From assembly GCA_903822975.1 (NCBI GenBank), contig CAIJRD010000016.1:1-61121 (forward strand): 61,121 nt of DNA, in the 5' to 3' direction. This document shows positions 16,500-25,932 of this stretch, piece by piece. The notes under the pieces are model-generated. The model saw nothing but the letters and a program-made list of their open reading frames with translations, did no database searches and was not told the origin of the DNA. The stretch's first letter is position 1, and each line of letters starts with the position of its first letter. This stretch comes from an uncultured Sinobacteraceae bacterium (lineage in GTDB: Bacteria > Pseudomonadota > Gammaproteobacteria > Nevskiales > Nevskiaceae). The translations under genes and the position numbers were made by a program.

Positions 16500-16661
16500 C
16501 TAGCCGAGCAAGTCGTCGAACAGGCGGCGACCGTAGTACAGACCCACACCGCCACCCACAGCGCTCAAGAGCACCGCCAGAACCAGCGACATCTGCTCGC
16601 CGAGCCACCAGCCGAACGAGCCGAGCAGGAAACTGCCGAGTGCACCGAAGATAAATTTCAT
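16500..16661 (-). CDS. 53-aa membrane protein
   Basis: Small ORF, MKFIFGALGSFLLGSFGWWL onward, with two hydrophobic segments (about 4-20 and 25-42), glycine-rich packing, and a C-terminal GRRLFDDLLG on the positive side. Function unknown; it resembles small two-helix inner-membrane proteins. The ATG at 16661 is chosen because residues before it in the longer frame (to 16790) are polar and Arg-rich, like noise. There are isolated spacers on both sides (118 and 123 bases). Confidence 0.6.
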   Translation of the reverse strand: MKFIFGALGSFLLGSFGWWLGEQMSLVLAVLLSAVGGGVGLYYGRRLFDDLLG

Positions 16662-16779
16662 CGGTGCTGGCGCGAGCCAAGGCCGTGCCGAATGGAGAGG
16701 GTCATCGAATCGAATCCGGCAGGTATGCGCCGCGATGATAGCCTGCAGTCCGCGTGTCGCGGCGCTCCGATGTACGCGC

Positions 16780-17415
16780 TCACAGCGCACCGAGTTTCAG
16801 AAAGATCTCGCGCCAGGCCGGTGGCAATGCGGCGGCATCGCGCTCGATCGTATCGCGATCACCGCGCACGAATGGACCTGTGCGTGCGGCAGCACCGCGC
16901 TCGAAGATGTTCTGCAGCGTCGTCGTCACCAGCGGCTTAAGCCCCGCTGCGGGCAGTATGATGCCGGCCTCCGCAAGCAGCTTCTCCACGCCGAGCCACA
17001 AGGTCGCGGCGTGACCGCAGGCCAGCACCGCGCTGGCGTGGTACAGCGCCTTGTGTTCGCGCGGCAAGGCGAACGGCGCAAAGCCGAGCGCTGCGAACGC
17101 ATCGACGATCAACGCTGGCACCTCGCCGGTCAGCGCCAGCGGCGTGCCGCGCCAATCGCTTACGTCGCCACTAAAGCTGGTCAGTGGATGCGCACTGGGC
17201 ACTTCGTCCAGATCGAGCGAACCGGACAGGTGCACGCAGCGACCGGGGAAGCGCGCGGCTTGTTCTGCGATCGCCGTATCCGGCACCGCGAGCAGAATCC
17301 ACTCGGCGGTCGGCACGCCGGTATGCGGCAACAACTCAACGCGCGAACCCCAGGCGGCCGCGAGTGCGCGGCCCGCCTTGCCGCGACCGAGGATGCTGAA
17401 TGCGGGCACCGTCAT
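16780..17415 (-). CDS. Rossmann-like/DUF2520 protein
   Basis: 211-aa protein with an N-terminal NAD(P)-binding-like domain beginning [17 protein letters not shown] (the GxGxxG variant GRGKAG), a middle strand [11 protein letters not shown], and a C-terminal all-helical DUF2520 domain with [18 protein letters not shown]. The architecture resembles ketopantoate or pyrroline-5-carboxylate reductases, but the substrate is unknown. Start ATG 17415 overlaps the cca stop (ATGA, 17412-17415), so the two are translationally coupled. Confidence 0.82.
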   Translation of the reverse strand: MTVPAFSILGRGKAGRALAAAWGSRVELLPHTGVPTAEWILLAVPDTAIAEQAARFPGRCVHLSGSLDLDEVPSAHPLTSFSGDVSDWRGTPLALTGEVPALIVDAFAALGFAPFALPREHKALYHASAVLACGHAATLWLGVEKLLAEAGIILPAAGLKPLVTTTLQNIFERGAAARTGPFVRGDRDTIERDAAALPPAWREIFLKLGAL

Positions 17416-18665
17416 GCGCTTGGCTGCACCGACTTCCACTGCGCCAGCCGCGCCACGCGCGCGGCGGCCAAGGCTTCACCGATCTCCGGACCACTGATTC
17501 CGGGCGTCATCACGTCCTTGGCCTGCACTTCGCGCGCTGCTGCGGCCGCCGCGCGCAGATAAGTTGGTGGTGGATAGTCGCAGTCCTCCAGACCCAGCCG
17601 ACCCCGCGCATCGCACAGGCAAGCATCGAGCGCCTGATCGAAGAAGCGGCCTTTCTGGAAGGCCCGCAGTCGCTCCAGTATTTGTAGCAAGGTCTGTGGT
17701 CGCAATTCCGCTGCCCGGTGGACCAGCAGATGCTCGCGCGCGACGACCGTGGCGAGTTCGCGTTGCGCGGTCGGCAAGCGCAGGCGCGCGGCGAAGGCTT
17801 CAACCAGCGGAACGCCGCGCGCATCGTGCATCTTGTGGCTCGGCCATTCGGCCGACGGTGTGGCGGCCTTGCCGAGATCGTGCAGCAGTGCGGCGACGTG
17901 CACTTCGAGCGGGAAGCGCATGCGTGTGGCTGCATCGACGCACATCAGCGTGTGCACCAGCGTGTCGACTTCCGGGTGATAGTCGGCGCGCTGCGGCACA
18001 CCATCGAGCGCGGCCAGTTCCGGCATCACCCGCGCCAGTGCGCCGCAGGCCTGCAGCGTCCGGAAGAACACCGAAGGGCGGTAGTCGGCTTCGCGGCGAC
18101 CGTCGCCGGACAAGGCGCGTTCCGCTTCTTTCCAGACGCGTTCCGGCACCAGGTGATCGACCTCGCCGTCGGCGACCATCTGCTGCATCAGCGCCACAGT
18201 CTCGTCGGCGACGCGAAATCCCAGCGGCGCGAAGCGGGCGGCGAAGCGGGCGACACGCAGCACGCGCACCGGGTCTTCCGCGAACGATGGCGACACGTGT
18301 CGCAATAAGCGCGCGTCGAGATCGCGCCGTCCGCCGTGCGGATCGACGATGTGTCCGTCTTCGTCCTCGGCCATGGCATTGACCGTGAGATCGCGACGGA
18401 TCAGATCTTCTTCGACGCTGACTTCAACACCCGTATGAAACGTGAAGCCGTGATAACCGCGACCGCTCTTGCGCTCGGTGCGTGCGAGGGCATGCTCTTC
18501 CTTGGTCTGCGGATGCAGGAACACCGGAAAGTCCTTGCCGACCGGTCGAAAGCCGGCCGCGACCATGTCTTCCGGCGTGGCACCGGTGACGACCCAGTCG
18601 CGCTCGCGAATCGGCAGACCGAGCAGGCGGTCGCGTACCGCACCGCCGACGAGATAGCGCTTCAT
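17412..18665 (-). CDS. cca: CCA-adding tRNA nucleotidyltransferase with HD domain
   Basis: 417-aa class II CCA-adding enzyme, which builds or repairs the 3' CCA of tRNAs. The N-terminal polymerase head has [12 protein letters not shown], the catalytic Asp pair in [18 protein letters not shown], and the ERxxA-like neck. A C-terminal HD phosphohydrolase domain ([23 protein letters not shown]) matches the multifunctional E. coli-type enzyme with 2',3'-cyclic phosphodiesterase and phosphatase activity. A GTG at 18689 would add eight residues; ATG 18665 gives the family's usual N-terminus. It is followed by the coupled DUF2520 gene. Confidence 0.93.
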   Translation of the reverse strand: MKRYLVGGAVRDRLLGLPIRERDWVVTGATPEDMVAAGFRPVGKDFPVFLHPQTKEEHALARTERKSGRGYHGFTFHTGVEVSVEEDLIRRDLTVNAMAEDEDGHIVDPHGGRRDLDARLLRHVSPSFAEDPVRVLRVARFAARFAPLGFRVADETVALMQQMVADGEVDHLVPERVWKEAERALSGDGRREADYRPSVFFRTLQACGALARVMPELAALDGVPQRADYHPEVDTLVHTLMCVDAATRMRFPLEVHVAALLHDLGKAATPSAEWPSHKMHDARGVPLVEAFAARLRLPTAQRELATVVAREHLLVHRAAELRPQTLLQILERLRAFQKGRFFDQALDACLCDARGRLGLEDCDYPPPTYLRAAAAAAREVQAKDVMTPGISGPEIGEALAAARVARLAQWKSVQPSA

Positions 18666-18710
18666 CGCGGCGCGCGCATCGCGCGACACGCATTGCGTAC
18701 GCGCCCTGAC

Positions 18711-20702
18711 TTACTGATCGACATCGGGCCCCACGGTCAGCGGCGTCACCGGCGTCAGCCAGTCCTTCAGATCCTGCGGCTCGCCACTGCGGCGCCAGCC
18801 AAACACCAGGCGGTGCCACAGCACGCGCTGCACGTAGGTCCGCGTTTCGTTGTACGGGATGTTCTCGATCCAGATATCCGCATCCATCGGTGCCGGCGGC
18901 AGCCAGCGCGCAGCGGCGTTCGGCCCTGCGTTGTACGAGGCGATGGCGACCGGCAACTCGCCGTCGAACTGGTCCAGACGGTCGCGCAGTTCCGCGGCAC
19001 CGATCGTGAGATTGGTGGCGGGATCGAACAGCGTGTCGCGCGTCGGTGGTGGTAGCTGCCAGCGTCTTGCCGTCGCGCGCGCGGTCTCCGGCAACAGTTG
19101 CAGCAGACCGAGCGCACGCGCAGGTGATACGGCGCTGGCGTCGTAAAGGCTTTCCTGCCGCAGGATCGCGTAGACGAATTCGTCGGACAGCTTCGCCTGC
19201 ACCGCCGCCGCATGCACCGGCGCGTCGTACGGCCGCGGATACAGCTGCGCGTAGTCGTAGTAGAGGCCCTGCTTGCTGGCGGCGGCAACGCCCTGGTCGT
19301 ACCAGCCCCAGCGCAACGCCAGCAGCACGGCTTGGGTACGCGCCGATGGATCCAGCGCTTCGAATCCGTACTGCCATTCGGCGCCGGCCGGCGGCTTCAG
19401 GCCGAGCAACCACAGTTCGTGCGCGCGCAGCAGCGCCGGATGTGCGGCGAGCTGCGTCAGCAGTCCGCTGTTCGGCGCAATCGCTTGCGGATGCGGCGCA
19501 TAGGCCTGGCCGAGCCTGGCGGCGGCGAGTGCGGCGTAATAGCCGTCGGTGGCGGCGAGTTGTGCGTAGAGCTTTTGCGCGGTGTCGGCGTCGCCGTTCT
19601 GTTCATCGCTGCGCGCCAGCCAATACTGCCAACGCGGCTGCGCGGCGAGGCTTGCCGGCAGTGCAACGATCAGCGCATTCACCGTGTGCCAGTCGCCAAT
19701 CCACAAGGCCGAGCGCAGCTGCCATTCGCGCGCGAGGTCGTCGGCACCATCCGGTGGGACTTGGGCGAAGTAACTGCCGGCCTGTGGCAGACGGCTCCAG
19801 GCCAGCCCGAGCGCGAGCGCCCGCGCGAACGGTGCGATATCGGCGGGTGCGCTCAGCTGACGCGAAACCAGCAGCGGCTGGTATTCGGCAATCGCGCCCT
19901 GCGGATCGCTCCGCGTCAGGCGCTGCCAGCCATCGAGCAGCGCGGCGGGCTCCACCGGTCGCGCCGGTGCGGCGATCAACAGATCGATCTCGCCGCGCGG
20001 CGAGTCGATCAGCGTGATCCATTGATTGATCGGTGCTGCGAGTTCAGGTGGCAAGCTCACCACCAGCTTGCGCGCAAGCTTGGCGTTGCCCGCCGCAAGC
20101 GCCAGCCGCGCGCGCTGATCGACCAGCGACGGCGGCAGCCCGCCCTGCGCACGCAGCCACGCGAACGCCGGCTCGCAGCCATCCGGCGTGTTCTGGCCGT
20201 TGAGCCAGACCTGCGTGATGTCGGCCGCAAGGCCCTGCGTGCGATCCAGTTGCACGCGTGCGACCAACTGGTTGCAGCGCAGAGCGGTATCGCCGAGATC
20301 GCGATATTCGGCGAGATAGCGGTTCCAGTCGCGCCGCGATGCGAGGCTGGCGAGCCAGGCGCGGCGCAGATCGCGCGACAGCGGTTGCTCGCCGAGACTC
20401 TTCAGCAGCGCCGCAGCGCGCGTGTCGGTATCCGCCGGCACCGCCTGCGGCGCGCGCGACAGCGCCCACTGGATACGCGCCGCCTGCAGGTAGGCGTACA
20501 AGGGATACGCCTTCAGCTCGGCGCTATCGGCCACAGCCGGTGCGCCCGTGGTCGCGGCGGTCGTCGCGGCGGAGTAGGCACTGCGAAAGGCGTCGCGCTG
20601 TGCTGCCAGCGGATCCTCATCGGCGGACACCAGCAAGGGCACACTGCCGGCCGCCAGCAATAGGGTCAGCAGCAGTCTGCGGCAGCGGGTGGTGGGACTC
20701 AT
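18711..20702 (-). CDS. slt: Soluble lytic murein transglycosylase
   Basis: About 663-aa periplasmic Slt70-type enzyme that cleaves peptidoglycan glycan strands to 1,6-anhydro products. A signal peptide (LLLTLLLAAGSVPLLVSA) is followed by a long alpha-helical superhelical ring domain (about 30-490) and a C-terminal lysozyme-like domain with the catalytic Glu in LRQES (about residue 517), then ALGLLQLLPETA, IASYNAGP and ENIPYNETRTYVQRVL. All catalytic motifs are intact. ATG 20702 or 20711 are equally possible starts. The stop lies 45 bases before the preferred cca start. Confidence 0.93.
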   Translation of the reverse strand: MSPTTRCRRLLLTLLLAAGSVPLLVSADEDPLAAQRDAFRSAYSAATTAATTGAPAVADSAELKAYPLYAYLQAARIQWALSRAPQAVPADTDTRAAALLKSLGEQPLSRDLRRAWLASLASRRDWNRYLAEYRDLGDTALRCNQLVARVQLDRTQGLAADITQVWLNGQNTPDGCEPAFAWLRAQGGLPPSLVDQRARLALAAGNAKLARKLVVSLPPELAAPINQWITLIDSPRGEIDLLIAAPARPVEPAALLDGWQRLTRSDPQGAIAEYQPLLVSRQLSAPADIAPFARALALGLAWSRLPQAGSYFAQVPPDGADDLAREWQLRSALWIGDWHTVNALIVALPASLAAQPRWQYWLARSDEQNGDADTAQKLYAQLAATDGYYAALAAARLGQAYAPHPQAIAPNSGLLTQLAAHPALLRAHELWLLGLKPPAGAEWQYGFEALDPSARTQAVLLALRWGWYDQGVAAASKQGLYYDYAQLYPRPYDAPVHAAAVQAKLSDEFVYAILRQESLYDASAVSPARALGLLQLLPETARATARRWQLPPPTRDTLFDPATNLTIGAAELRDRLDQFDGELPVAIASYNAGPNAAARWLPPAPMDADIWIENIPYNETRTYVQRVLWHRLVFGWRRSGEPQDLKDWLTPVTPLTVGPDVDQ

Positions 20703-21270
20703 CGGCAACATCCGCGTAGTGTGAACCTAGAAACAGAGTTCGCATTATGGCGGCATTGCTGTGCGGCAATCCGCGTCGTGTCGTTCGCTTTCATATCCGT
20801 TGAGATCCGAGTCGTTTGATCGCTGCCGATTTGCAGTAGCGCGGTGTATCGATCCAGGTTCGCTCTGTTGTGGCAAGGCGTCACGAACCTTCGCGTGCAA
20901 CGAGCTGGGCTGCGCTCACACATGCGCTCTCACCTGCGCTCTCACAATCGATTGCGCAAGATTGCCTGCGCGGTCGCCGCCTTGTTTCGACCTCACTACG
21001 GCGGCGACGCAGCTACGAATGTCAGCGCCATAACCACAGCGCGATGCACACTGCACAGATGACCTGTGCAACACGCCGCATCGAAAGCGATGCATTTCGC
21101 TGCACTGCGAGGGCGACGGACCGATTTCACCCAGGCCTTCGACCGGCACGGCGTCCGCAGGTTCGATCTGCCGGCATGCGCGCGTGCAGCTGATCCACAA
21201 AAAGTCATCGCGCGAGGCGGCCAGTCGCAGCCATCGACTCGATCAGGTCGGATGTTCTCGCGCTTGCGCC
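20703..21270. other. Long intergenic region, nothing assigned
   Basis: About 560 bases between slt and the EI24 gene, both minus. The short frames here have no recognisable domain. TGCGCTCTCAC occurs twice near 20923-20944. A GGTTCGATCTGCC at about 21160 resembles a tRNA T-arm, but no D-arm, anticodon arm or acceptor stem can be built. The slt promoter presumably lies near its right edge. Confidence 0.5.
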
Positions 21271-22026
21271 TTACACCGACGAGCCTGTAGCGCCGGGTCG
21301 TGCGCCAGCGTCCAGCGATTCCATTTGGCGCAGCTGCGTCAGACGTGCGAAGCCGAAATGGATGAAGCTCAAGCCCGAGTAGACCGGCGAAAACAGATTC
21401 ACCAGCGGCAGCATCTGGATCAATGCGGCGACGATGCCGAGCCCGTACCAGCTGCTGCGATGAGCCCGCGTGAGCGCCTGATATTCCGCGCGTGTGGCGT
21501 GTTCGCACAAGGCGTCGAAGCGGAACAGCCGATCGTTGTACCAGCCGTTGATCAGTGTTGGCAGCACCAGCGCTGGAAAGCCAAGCAGCCACAGCGGCAG
21601 TGTGACGACCCAGAACAGCAGATACAGCAGCGTCGCACCGAGCGCGTTGACGATGCTGCCCAGCGTATTGCTGCTGCCGAGCCGGGCGAGTTGCGGATAG
21701 TCGCGTTGACCGACCAGCGTGGCCATGATCGGCATGGCGACGGTTGCGGTGACGAACAGTGCGGTGGCATAAGTCAAAGGCAGCAGCGCCAGCAACATCG
21801 TGATCGTGACGATCCACTCGCTCAAGAAGTGCGCAACACCCTGGCTGTACCACTGCGCATTCGCGCCGAACGCGATCAGCCGTCGCAGCGCTTCGACCAG
21901 ATCGCTCCAGAACAGCAGACCGAGCACGCTCCAGAGCAGCAGCGCACCGAGCAGCGGCAGCCAGACCAATCTGAGGATGCGCGGCTGTACGACACTGCGC
22001 GCGGCCGCGTTCAGCGCTTCGAACAT
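21271..22026 (-). CDS. EI24-domain membrane protein (CysZ-like)
   Basis: 251-aa polytopic inner-membrane protein of the EI24/CysZ family, whose best-known member, CysZ, mediates sulfate uptake. Five or so hydrophobic segments are visible (for example LVWLPLLGALLLWSVLGLLF and IVTITMLLALLPLTYATALF) with the family-type region NGWYNDRLFRFDALCEHATR. There are no cys genes nearby, so a sulfate role is not supported here. The start has GGAAGG upstream. It lies 31 bases downstream of oxyR and may be co-transcribed with it. Confidence 0.82.
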   Translation of the reverse strand: MFEALNAAARSVVQPRILRLVWLPLLGALLLWSVLGLLFWSDLVEALRRLIAFGANAQWYSQGVAHFLSEWIVTITMLLALLPLTYATALFVTATVAMPIMATLVGQRDYPQLARLGSSNTLGSIVNALGATLLYLLFWVVTLPLWLLGFPALVLPTLINGWYNDRLFRFDALCEHATRAEYQALTRAHRSSWYGLGIVAALIQMLPLVNLFSPVYSGLSFIHFGFARLTQLRQMESLDAGARPGATGSSV

Positions 22027-22057
22027 GTCGGCCCTTCCCGCGATCTGCTCGGCGTGC

Positions 22058-23005
22058 TCAGGCGGCTTCGGGTGCCAGTACCGGTGCGTCCTGCACCAGC
22101 CTGACGCCGCGAATACCGCAGCCGAGTATGCCTTCGCGCAAGTGCTTGATCGCCTCCATGCGCGGGAAGCTGCGGCGCCAGACCATACCGATGCGGCGCG
22201 ACGGCGCCGGCGGCGCGAGCGCCACCGAGATCAGCGGCGATCGATCACTGCTACGGTTTTCGACCGAGCCGTTCGGCACCACGGTGATGCCGAGGCCAGA
22301 GCCGACCATGTGGCGGATGGTATCCAGGCTGCTGCCGGTATGCGGCCGCGGACCGTCGCCTTCGGCATCGACGCATTTCGGGCAGGCGGCGATCACCTGA
22401 TCACGGAAACAGTGGCCGGGTCCGAGCAGCAGCAGATGCTCTTCAGCGAGCTTCTTCGCCGGAATGGTTTTCTCTTTTGCCCAGCGATGGTCCGGCGGCA
22501 TCAGCACGACGAAGTCTTCGTCGTACAGCGGCCAGGCCGCGAGGCCCTGCAGATCGATCGGCAGGGCGATGATGGCGACGTCGAGTTCGTTGTCCCGCAA
22601 TTGTTCGAGCAGCACGGCGGTGAAATTCTCTTCGATCACCAGTGGCATTTGCGGCGTGCGTTCACGCAGATCGGGCACCAGGCTGGGCAGCAGATAGGGC
22701 GCGACGGTGTAGATCGCGCCGATGCGCAGCGGGCCGACCAGTTCGTCCTTGCCAGCGCCGGCGATGTCTTCGATGCGACGCGCCTCGGCCAGCACACGGC
22801 GCGCCTGCGCGATGATGCGCTCACCCACCGGGGTTGGACGCGCCTCGCCGCGAATCCGCTCGAACAACATCACGCCGAGTTCTTCTTCGAGCTTCTTCAG
22901 CGCCACCGACAGCGTCGGCTGCGACACGAACGAACGCTCGGCGGCGCGCGAGAAATGGCGTTCCTTGTCGAGATTGACCAGGTAGCGGAGTTCGGTAAGC
23001 GTCAT
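22058..23005 (-). CDS. oxyR: Hydrogen-peroxide sensor OxyR (LysR family)
   Basis: 315-aa LysR-type regulator. The N-terminal winged helix-turn-helix (FSRAAERSFVSQPTLSVALKKLE) is followed by a regulatory domain with LGPGHCFRDQVIAACPKC. By direct count the cysteines fall at residues 199 and 208, exactly the peroxide-sensing pair of E. coli OxyR (C199, C208), and an extra C211 follows. It should therefore switch by disulfide formation and activate antioxidant genes. No katG, ahpC or dps is adjacent in this window, so its targets lie elsewhere. Confidence 0.95.
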   Translation of the reverse strand: MTLTELRYLVNLDKERHFSRAAERSFVSQPTLSVALKKLEEELGVMLFERIRGEARPTPVGERIIAQARRVLAEARRIEDIAGAGKDELVGPLRIGAIYTVAPYLLPSLVPDLRERTPQMPLVIEENFTAVLLEQLRDNELDVAIIALPIDLQGLAAWPLYDEDFVVLMPPDHRWAKEKTIPAKKLAEEHLLLLGPGHCFRDQVIAACPKCVDAEGDGPRPHTGSSLDTIRHMVGSGLGITVVPNGSVENRSSDRSPLISVALAPPAPSRRIGMVWRRSFPRMEAIKHLREGILGCGIRGVRLVQDAPVLAPEAA

Positions 23006-23064
23006 GCCTGCAGTATGGCATCGCGCAAAAGCGTAGGCGTAAAAACGCCGCGGATGCTGACATC

Positions 23065-23094
23065 AAAAAGGCCCGGAATCGAAGATCCCGGGCC
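23065..23094 (-). terminator. Rho-independent terminator
   Basis: Read on the minus strand: GGCCCGG, an 11-base loop, CCGGGCC, then five U residues (stem 23070-23076 with 23088-23094; A5 on the plus strand at 23065-23069). It terminates the exported-peptide gene ending at 23191 and separates it from oxyR. Confidence 0.8.
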
Positions 23095-23190
23095 GGCGCT
23101 GGCTGCAAGCGGCGATCAACTCAGAGCGGCATCGCGCCGCGCTCTGCGACGCGTCGATCGCGCCTCAACCAAGCTTGATTCGCCCTTCGA

Positions 23191-23487
23191 TCAGCGTATG
23201 TCGATCGGGAAGAACAGACTGATGCCTGGCGAAGGATCCGGCCGGTAGACCACCGGCGGCGGCGCGTACACGACATCGGGCTGGCGCCAATCGCGACGGT
23301 AGTCGCGGCGGTATTCGCGATGCTCGTAACGGCCGTGACCCCGATCGTGATCGCGGTCATGTCCGCGACCGTGGTCGTCAGCCTGAGCTGCCAAGGGCAG
23401 CAGCGACGCGACCGCGAACAGGCCCATGAGCGCGGCAGTGGCGCCGGTGAAACGGCGCAGCGGTTTGAGATGCATAGTTGGATTCAT
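23191..23487 (-). CDS. Small exported His/Asp/Arg-rich protein
   Basis: 98 aa; family not recognised. The N-terminal signal peptide (ATAALMGLFAVASLLPLAAQA) probably ends after AQA. The mature part starts with a strongly charged DHGRGHDRDHDRGHGRYEHR block, then a Tyr/Arg-rich segment and a proline-rich PPPVVYRPDPSPG tail. The His/Asp clustering suggests metal or polyanion binding in the periplasm, but this is inference. Start ATG 23487 has GGAG seven bases upstream. It is followed by a clear terminator and preceded by the Spy-like gene. Confidence 0.75.
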   Translation of the reverse strand: MNPTMHLKPLRRFTGATAALMGLFAVASLLPLAAQADDHGRGHDRDHDRGHGRYEHREYRRDYRRDWRQPDVVYAPPPVVYRPDPSPGISLFFPIDIR

Positions 23488-23546
23488 CGAAATTCTCCGT
23501 ATTCAGCGAATGTGCGACGCGAAAAGCGATCGCGCGGCGGCGTGGA

Positions 23547-24050
23547 TTACGGCGTGGTCGCTTCGGCGGCGGCCTTCTTGGCGTGGTGATGACCCATCTC
23601 GTGACCATGCTTGCGGAACATCGTATCGGCGGTCTTCTTCTGCGCGTCCGACATGCTGTCGTACAGCGGCTTGAAGACGGACGCGAACTTCTTGGCGCCG
23701 TCGGCATGCGCGTCGGCGATCTTCGCGTAGGACTCAAGATCGTCGACTGCGGTCATCGATTCACCCTTGGCTTTGCGCGCTTCGATCAGCGGACGCATCG
23801 TCGCCGCGTTTTCGTGCATGACGTCTGTGACATCCTTCCACTTGCTTTCCTGGTCGGCGGTGATGCCGAGCTTGGTGTGCAGTTCGGTGATGCGCGTGTC
23901 GACGCGCGCGTCCATCTTGCTGGTGTCGGTGGCCGACATGCTGCTGTCGGCGGCGAACACCACGGTCGGTGCGGCGGCCACGCTCAGCAACAGCAGCGCA
24001 GCGAGTGCCGGGAAATGCAGCTTGCGGGTAGCGGGATTGGTAGGGTTCAT
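23547..24050 (-). CDS. Spy/CpxP-like periplasmic protein
   Basis: 167-aa exported, mostly helical protein. The signal peptide (FPALAALLLLSVAAAPTVVFA) ends at FAA. The mature region has the LTxxQ-like family pattern twice in degenerate form: LGITADQESKWKDV and MSDAQKKTADTM. Spy/CpxP proteins are ATP-independent periplasmic chaperones or envelope-stress modulators. The C-terminus HGHEMGHHHAKK is His-rich and could bind metal. It lies 59 bases upstream of the His/Asp-rich peptide gene and is probably co-transcribed with it. Confidence 0.82.
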   Translation of the reverse strand: MNPTNPATRKLHFPALAALLLLSVAAAPTVVFAADSSMSATDTSKMDARVDTRITELHTKLGITADQESKWKDVTDVMHENAATMRPLIEARKAKGESMTAVDDLESYAKIADAHADGAKKFASVFKPLYDSMSDAQKKTADTMFRKHGHEMGHHHAKKAAAEATTP

Positions 24051-24300
24051 GATCGTTCTCGTAGGTTTGGATTTCTAAGATGAGAACCGGCGTGAGCACC
24101 GGTGCGCCGACGCGGATTCGCGACAGCGAGTCGAGTCCGTCAACGGCGCGGCGACGCGACTACGAAGCGACGTAGGCTGCCGCTTCGACCGGCTGGGTTC
24201 CATTGCGTTCAGCCCGCAGCCCCGCATGCTGCGTAAAGTTCGGCGCGGTGCGGCGCCGATTGACCGTGCCGAGCCCGCGACGCTTGCCCGGCCGCTGCGG

Positions 24301-25236
24301 TTACAGCCAGTCGCGCGCCGGCAGAAAGCGCTGCAGCAGCTCGGCTTCGGGGCTGCCGTCAGCCGGGGTGTGGCGATACTGCCAGGCGGCCAGCGGTGGC
24401 ATCGACATCAGGATCGACTCGGTGCGTCCGCCCGATTGCAGGCCGAACAGCGTGCCGCGATCCCAGACCAGATTGAACTCGACGTAGCGGCCGCGGCGGT
24501 ACAGCTGCCAGTCGCGCTGCGGCTGCGCATAGGTCATCGCCTTGCGCCGCTCGACGATCGGCAGATACGCCTTGAGGAAATGATCGCCGACGCTTTGCAT
24601 CAGCGCGAAGCTGCGCTCGAAGCCGCCGGCATCCCAGTCGTCGAAAAACAGGCCGCCGATGCCACGCGCTTCGTTGCGATGCTTGAGGAAGAAATAGTCG
24701 TCGCACCATTTCTTCAGATGCGGATGCGCCGGTGCGCCGTCTGCGGTTTTGAAGGCGCTCGTCGCATCGCGTGCGGTTGCATGCCATTCGCGCGCATCGT
24801 CTTCGAAGCCGTAGTACGGCGTCAGGTCGAAGCCGCCACCGAACCACCACACCGGCGCTTCGCCCGGCTTCTCGGCGATGAAGAAGCGCACGTTCATGTG
24901 CACCGTCGGCACGTAGGGATTGCGCGGGTGGAACACCAGCGAGACACCCATGGCGCGATAGCCGCGCCCGGCAAGTTCCGGTCGATGTGCGCTCGCCGAC
25001 GGCGGCAGCTTGCTGCCGAGAATGTCGGAGAAGCCGATACCGGCACGCTCGAAAACCGCACCGTCGTCGAGGATGCGGGTAACCCCACCACCGCCCTCGG
25101 CACGCTGCCATTCGTCGCGCTGGAACTGCGCACGACCGTCCTGCGCTTCGATCGCCTCGCAGATGCGCTGCTGCAACCCGCGCAGGTAACGCTCGACTGA
25201 AGCGGCATCGATGCGGGTCGGGTCTTGCATGAGCAT
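24301..25236 (-). CDS. hemF: Oxygen-dependent coproporphyrinogen III oxidase
   Basis: About 311-aa enzyme converting coproporphyrinogen III to protoporphyrinogen IX with O2, the aerobic step of haem synthesis. Family blocks are clear: [71 protein letters not shown] and [16 protein letters not shown]. The start is ATG 25236 (or 25230, two codons later); the frame to 25362 adds unrelated residues. It lies 126 bases downstream of tsaC on the same strand. hemE is also in the window but 32 kb away. Confidence 0.95.
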   Translation of the reverse strand: MLMQDPTRIDAASVERYLRGLQQRICEAIEAQDGRAQFQRDEWQRAEGGGGVTRILDDGAVFERAGIGFSDILGSKLPPSASAHRPELAGRGYRAMGVSLVFHPRNPYVPTVHMNVRFFIAEKPGEAPVWWFGGGFDLTPYYGFEDDAREWHATARDATSAFKTADGAPAHPHLKKWCDDYFFLKHRNEARGIGGLFFDDWDAGGFERSFALMQSVGDHFLKAYLPIVERRKAMTYAQPQRDWQLYRRGRYVEFNLVWDRGTLFGLQSGGRTESILMSMPPLAAWQYRHTPADGSPEAELLQRFLPARDWL

Positions 25237-25362
25237 GATCGGTGGCGGCAGGAAGGACTGTGAACAGTTTAGTTCGCCGCGCCGCGCGTCGGTTTGACCT
25301 GCCTCAAGGCGCACCATGCTGCGGACAACGCCACTGCCGGCGCGTGAACCCGGCACACGCAC

Positions 25363-25920
25363 TCAACGTCGCAGGATCAATCCGCTAGTGACGTGGCGAA
25401 TCGAGGTCGGACGCTCAAGTCCGCCGAGCGCACCCGGCAACACCACGTCGATGCGTTGGCCGAACATCATGCGCACCTGCGTCGCGCTGCGTGCGGGGTC
25501 CTGGCCTTGACGGTTGGCACTGGTCGAGACCACTGCGCCGCCATAGGCTTTACAGAGTGCTGCGGCCAGCGGATGCGCGGTGACGCGCACGGCGATCGAA
25601 TCCTGATCGCCGGTGATCCAGTCGGGTGCGAAATCCGATGCCGGAAACACCCAGGTCGCCGGGCCCGGCCAACTCGCCTGCGCGCGTCGCAGCGCGCTAT
25701 TCGACGGCCGCAACACGTAGGGCTCGAGCTGTTCGAAGCTGGATGCGATCAGGATCAGACCCTTGCGCCACTCGCGCTTCTTCAAGCTCAGAATGTGCTC
25801 GACCGCCGCGCGATGGGTCGGCTCGCAGCCGAGGCCCCAGACCGCTTCGGTGGGATAGGCGATCACGCCGCCGCGGCGCAATGCCGCGACCGCGTCGCGC
25901 AGATGCAGACTTTCCGCCAC
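25363..25920 (-). CDS. tsaC: Threonylcarbamoyl-AMP synthase (TsaC/YrdC)
   Basis: 185-aa YrdC-domain protein, short form, making threonylcarbamoyl-AMP for the t6A37 modification of ANN-decoding tRNAs. Key pieces: GGVIAYPTEAVWGLGCEP at 17-34, the KRxxRKG nucleotide-binding motif (KKREWRKG), SWPGPATWVFPA, and VVSTSANRQGQDPA. The downstream stop is separated from the hemF start by 126 bases. It lies 12 bases downstream of topA and is likely transcribed with it. No tsaB, tsaD or tsaE is in the window. Confidence 0.93.
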   Translation of the reverse strand: MAESLHLRDAVAALRRGGVIAYPTEAVWGLGCEPTHRAAVEHILSLKKREWRKGLILIASSFEQLEPYVLRPSNSALRRAQASWPGPATWVFPASDFAPDWITGDQDSIAVRVTAHPLAAALCKAYGGAVVSTSANRQGQDPARSATQVRMMFGQRIDVVLPGALGGLERPTSIRHVTSGLILRR

Positions 25921-25932
25921 GCCTCGCCGCGC

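Noticed and set aside
21100..21200. Possible tRNA, from GGTTCGATCTGCC
   Set aside because: A T-arm-like stem can be drawn, but no D-arm, anticodon arm or seven-base acceptor stem fits around it.
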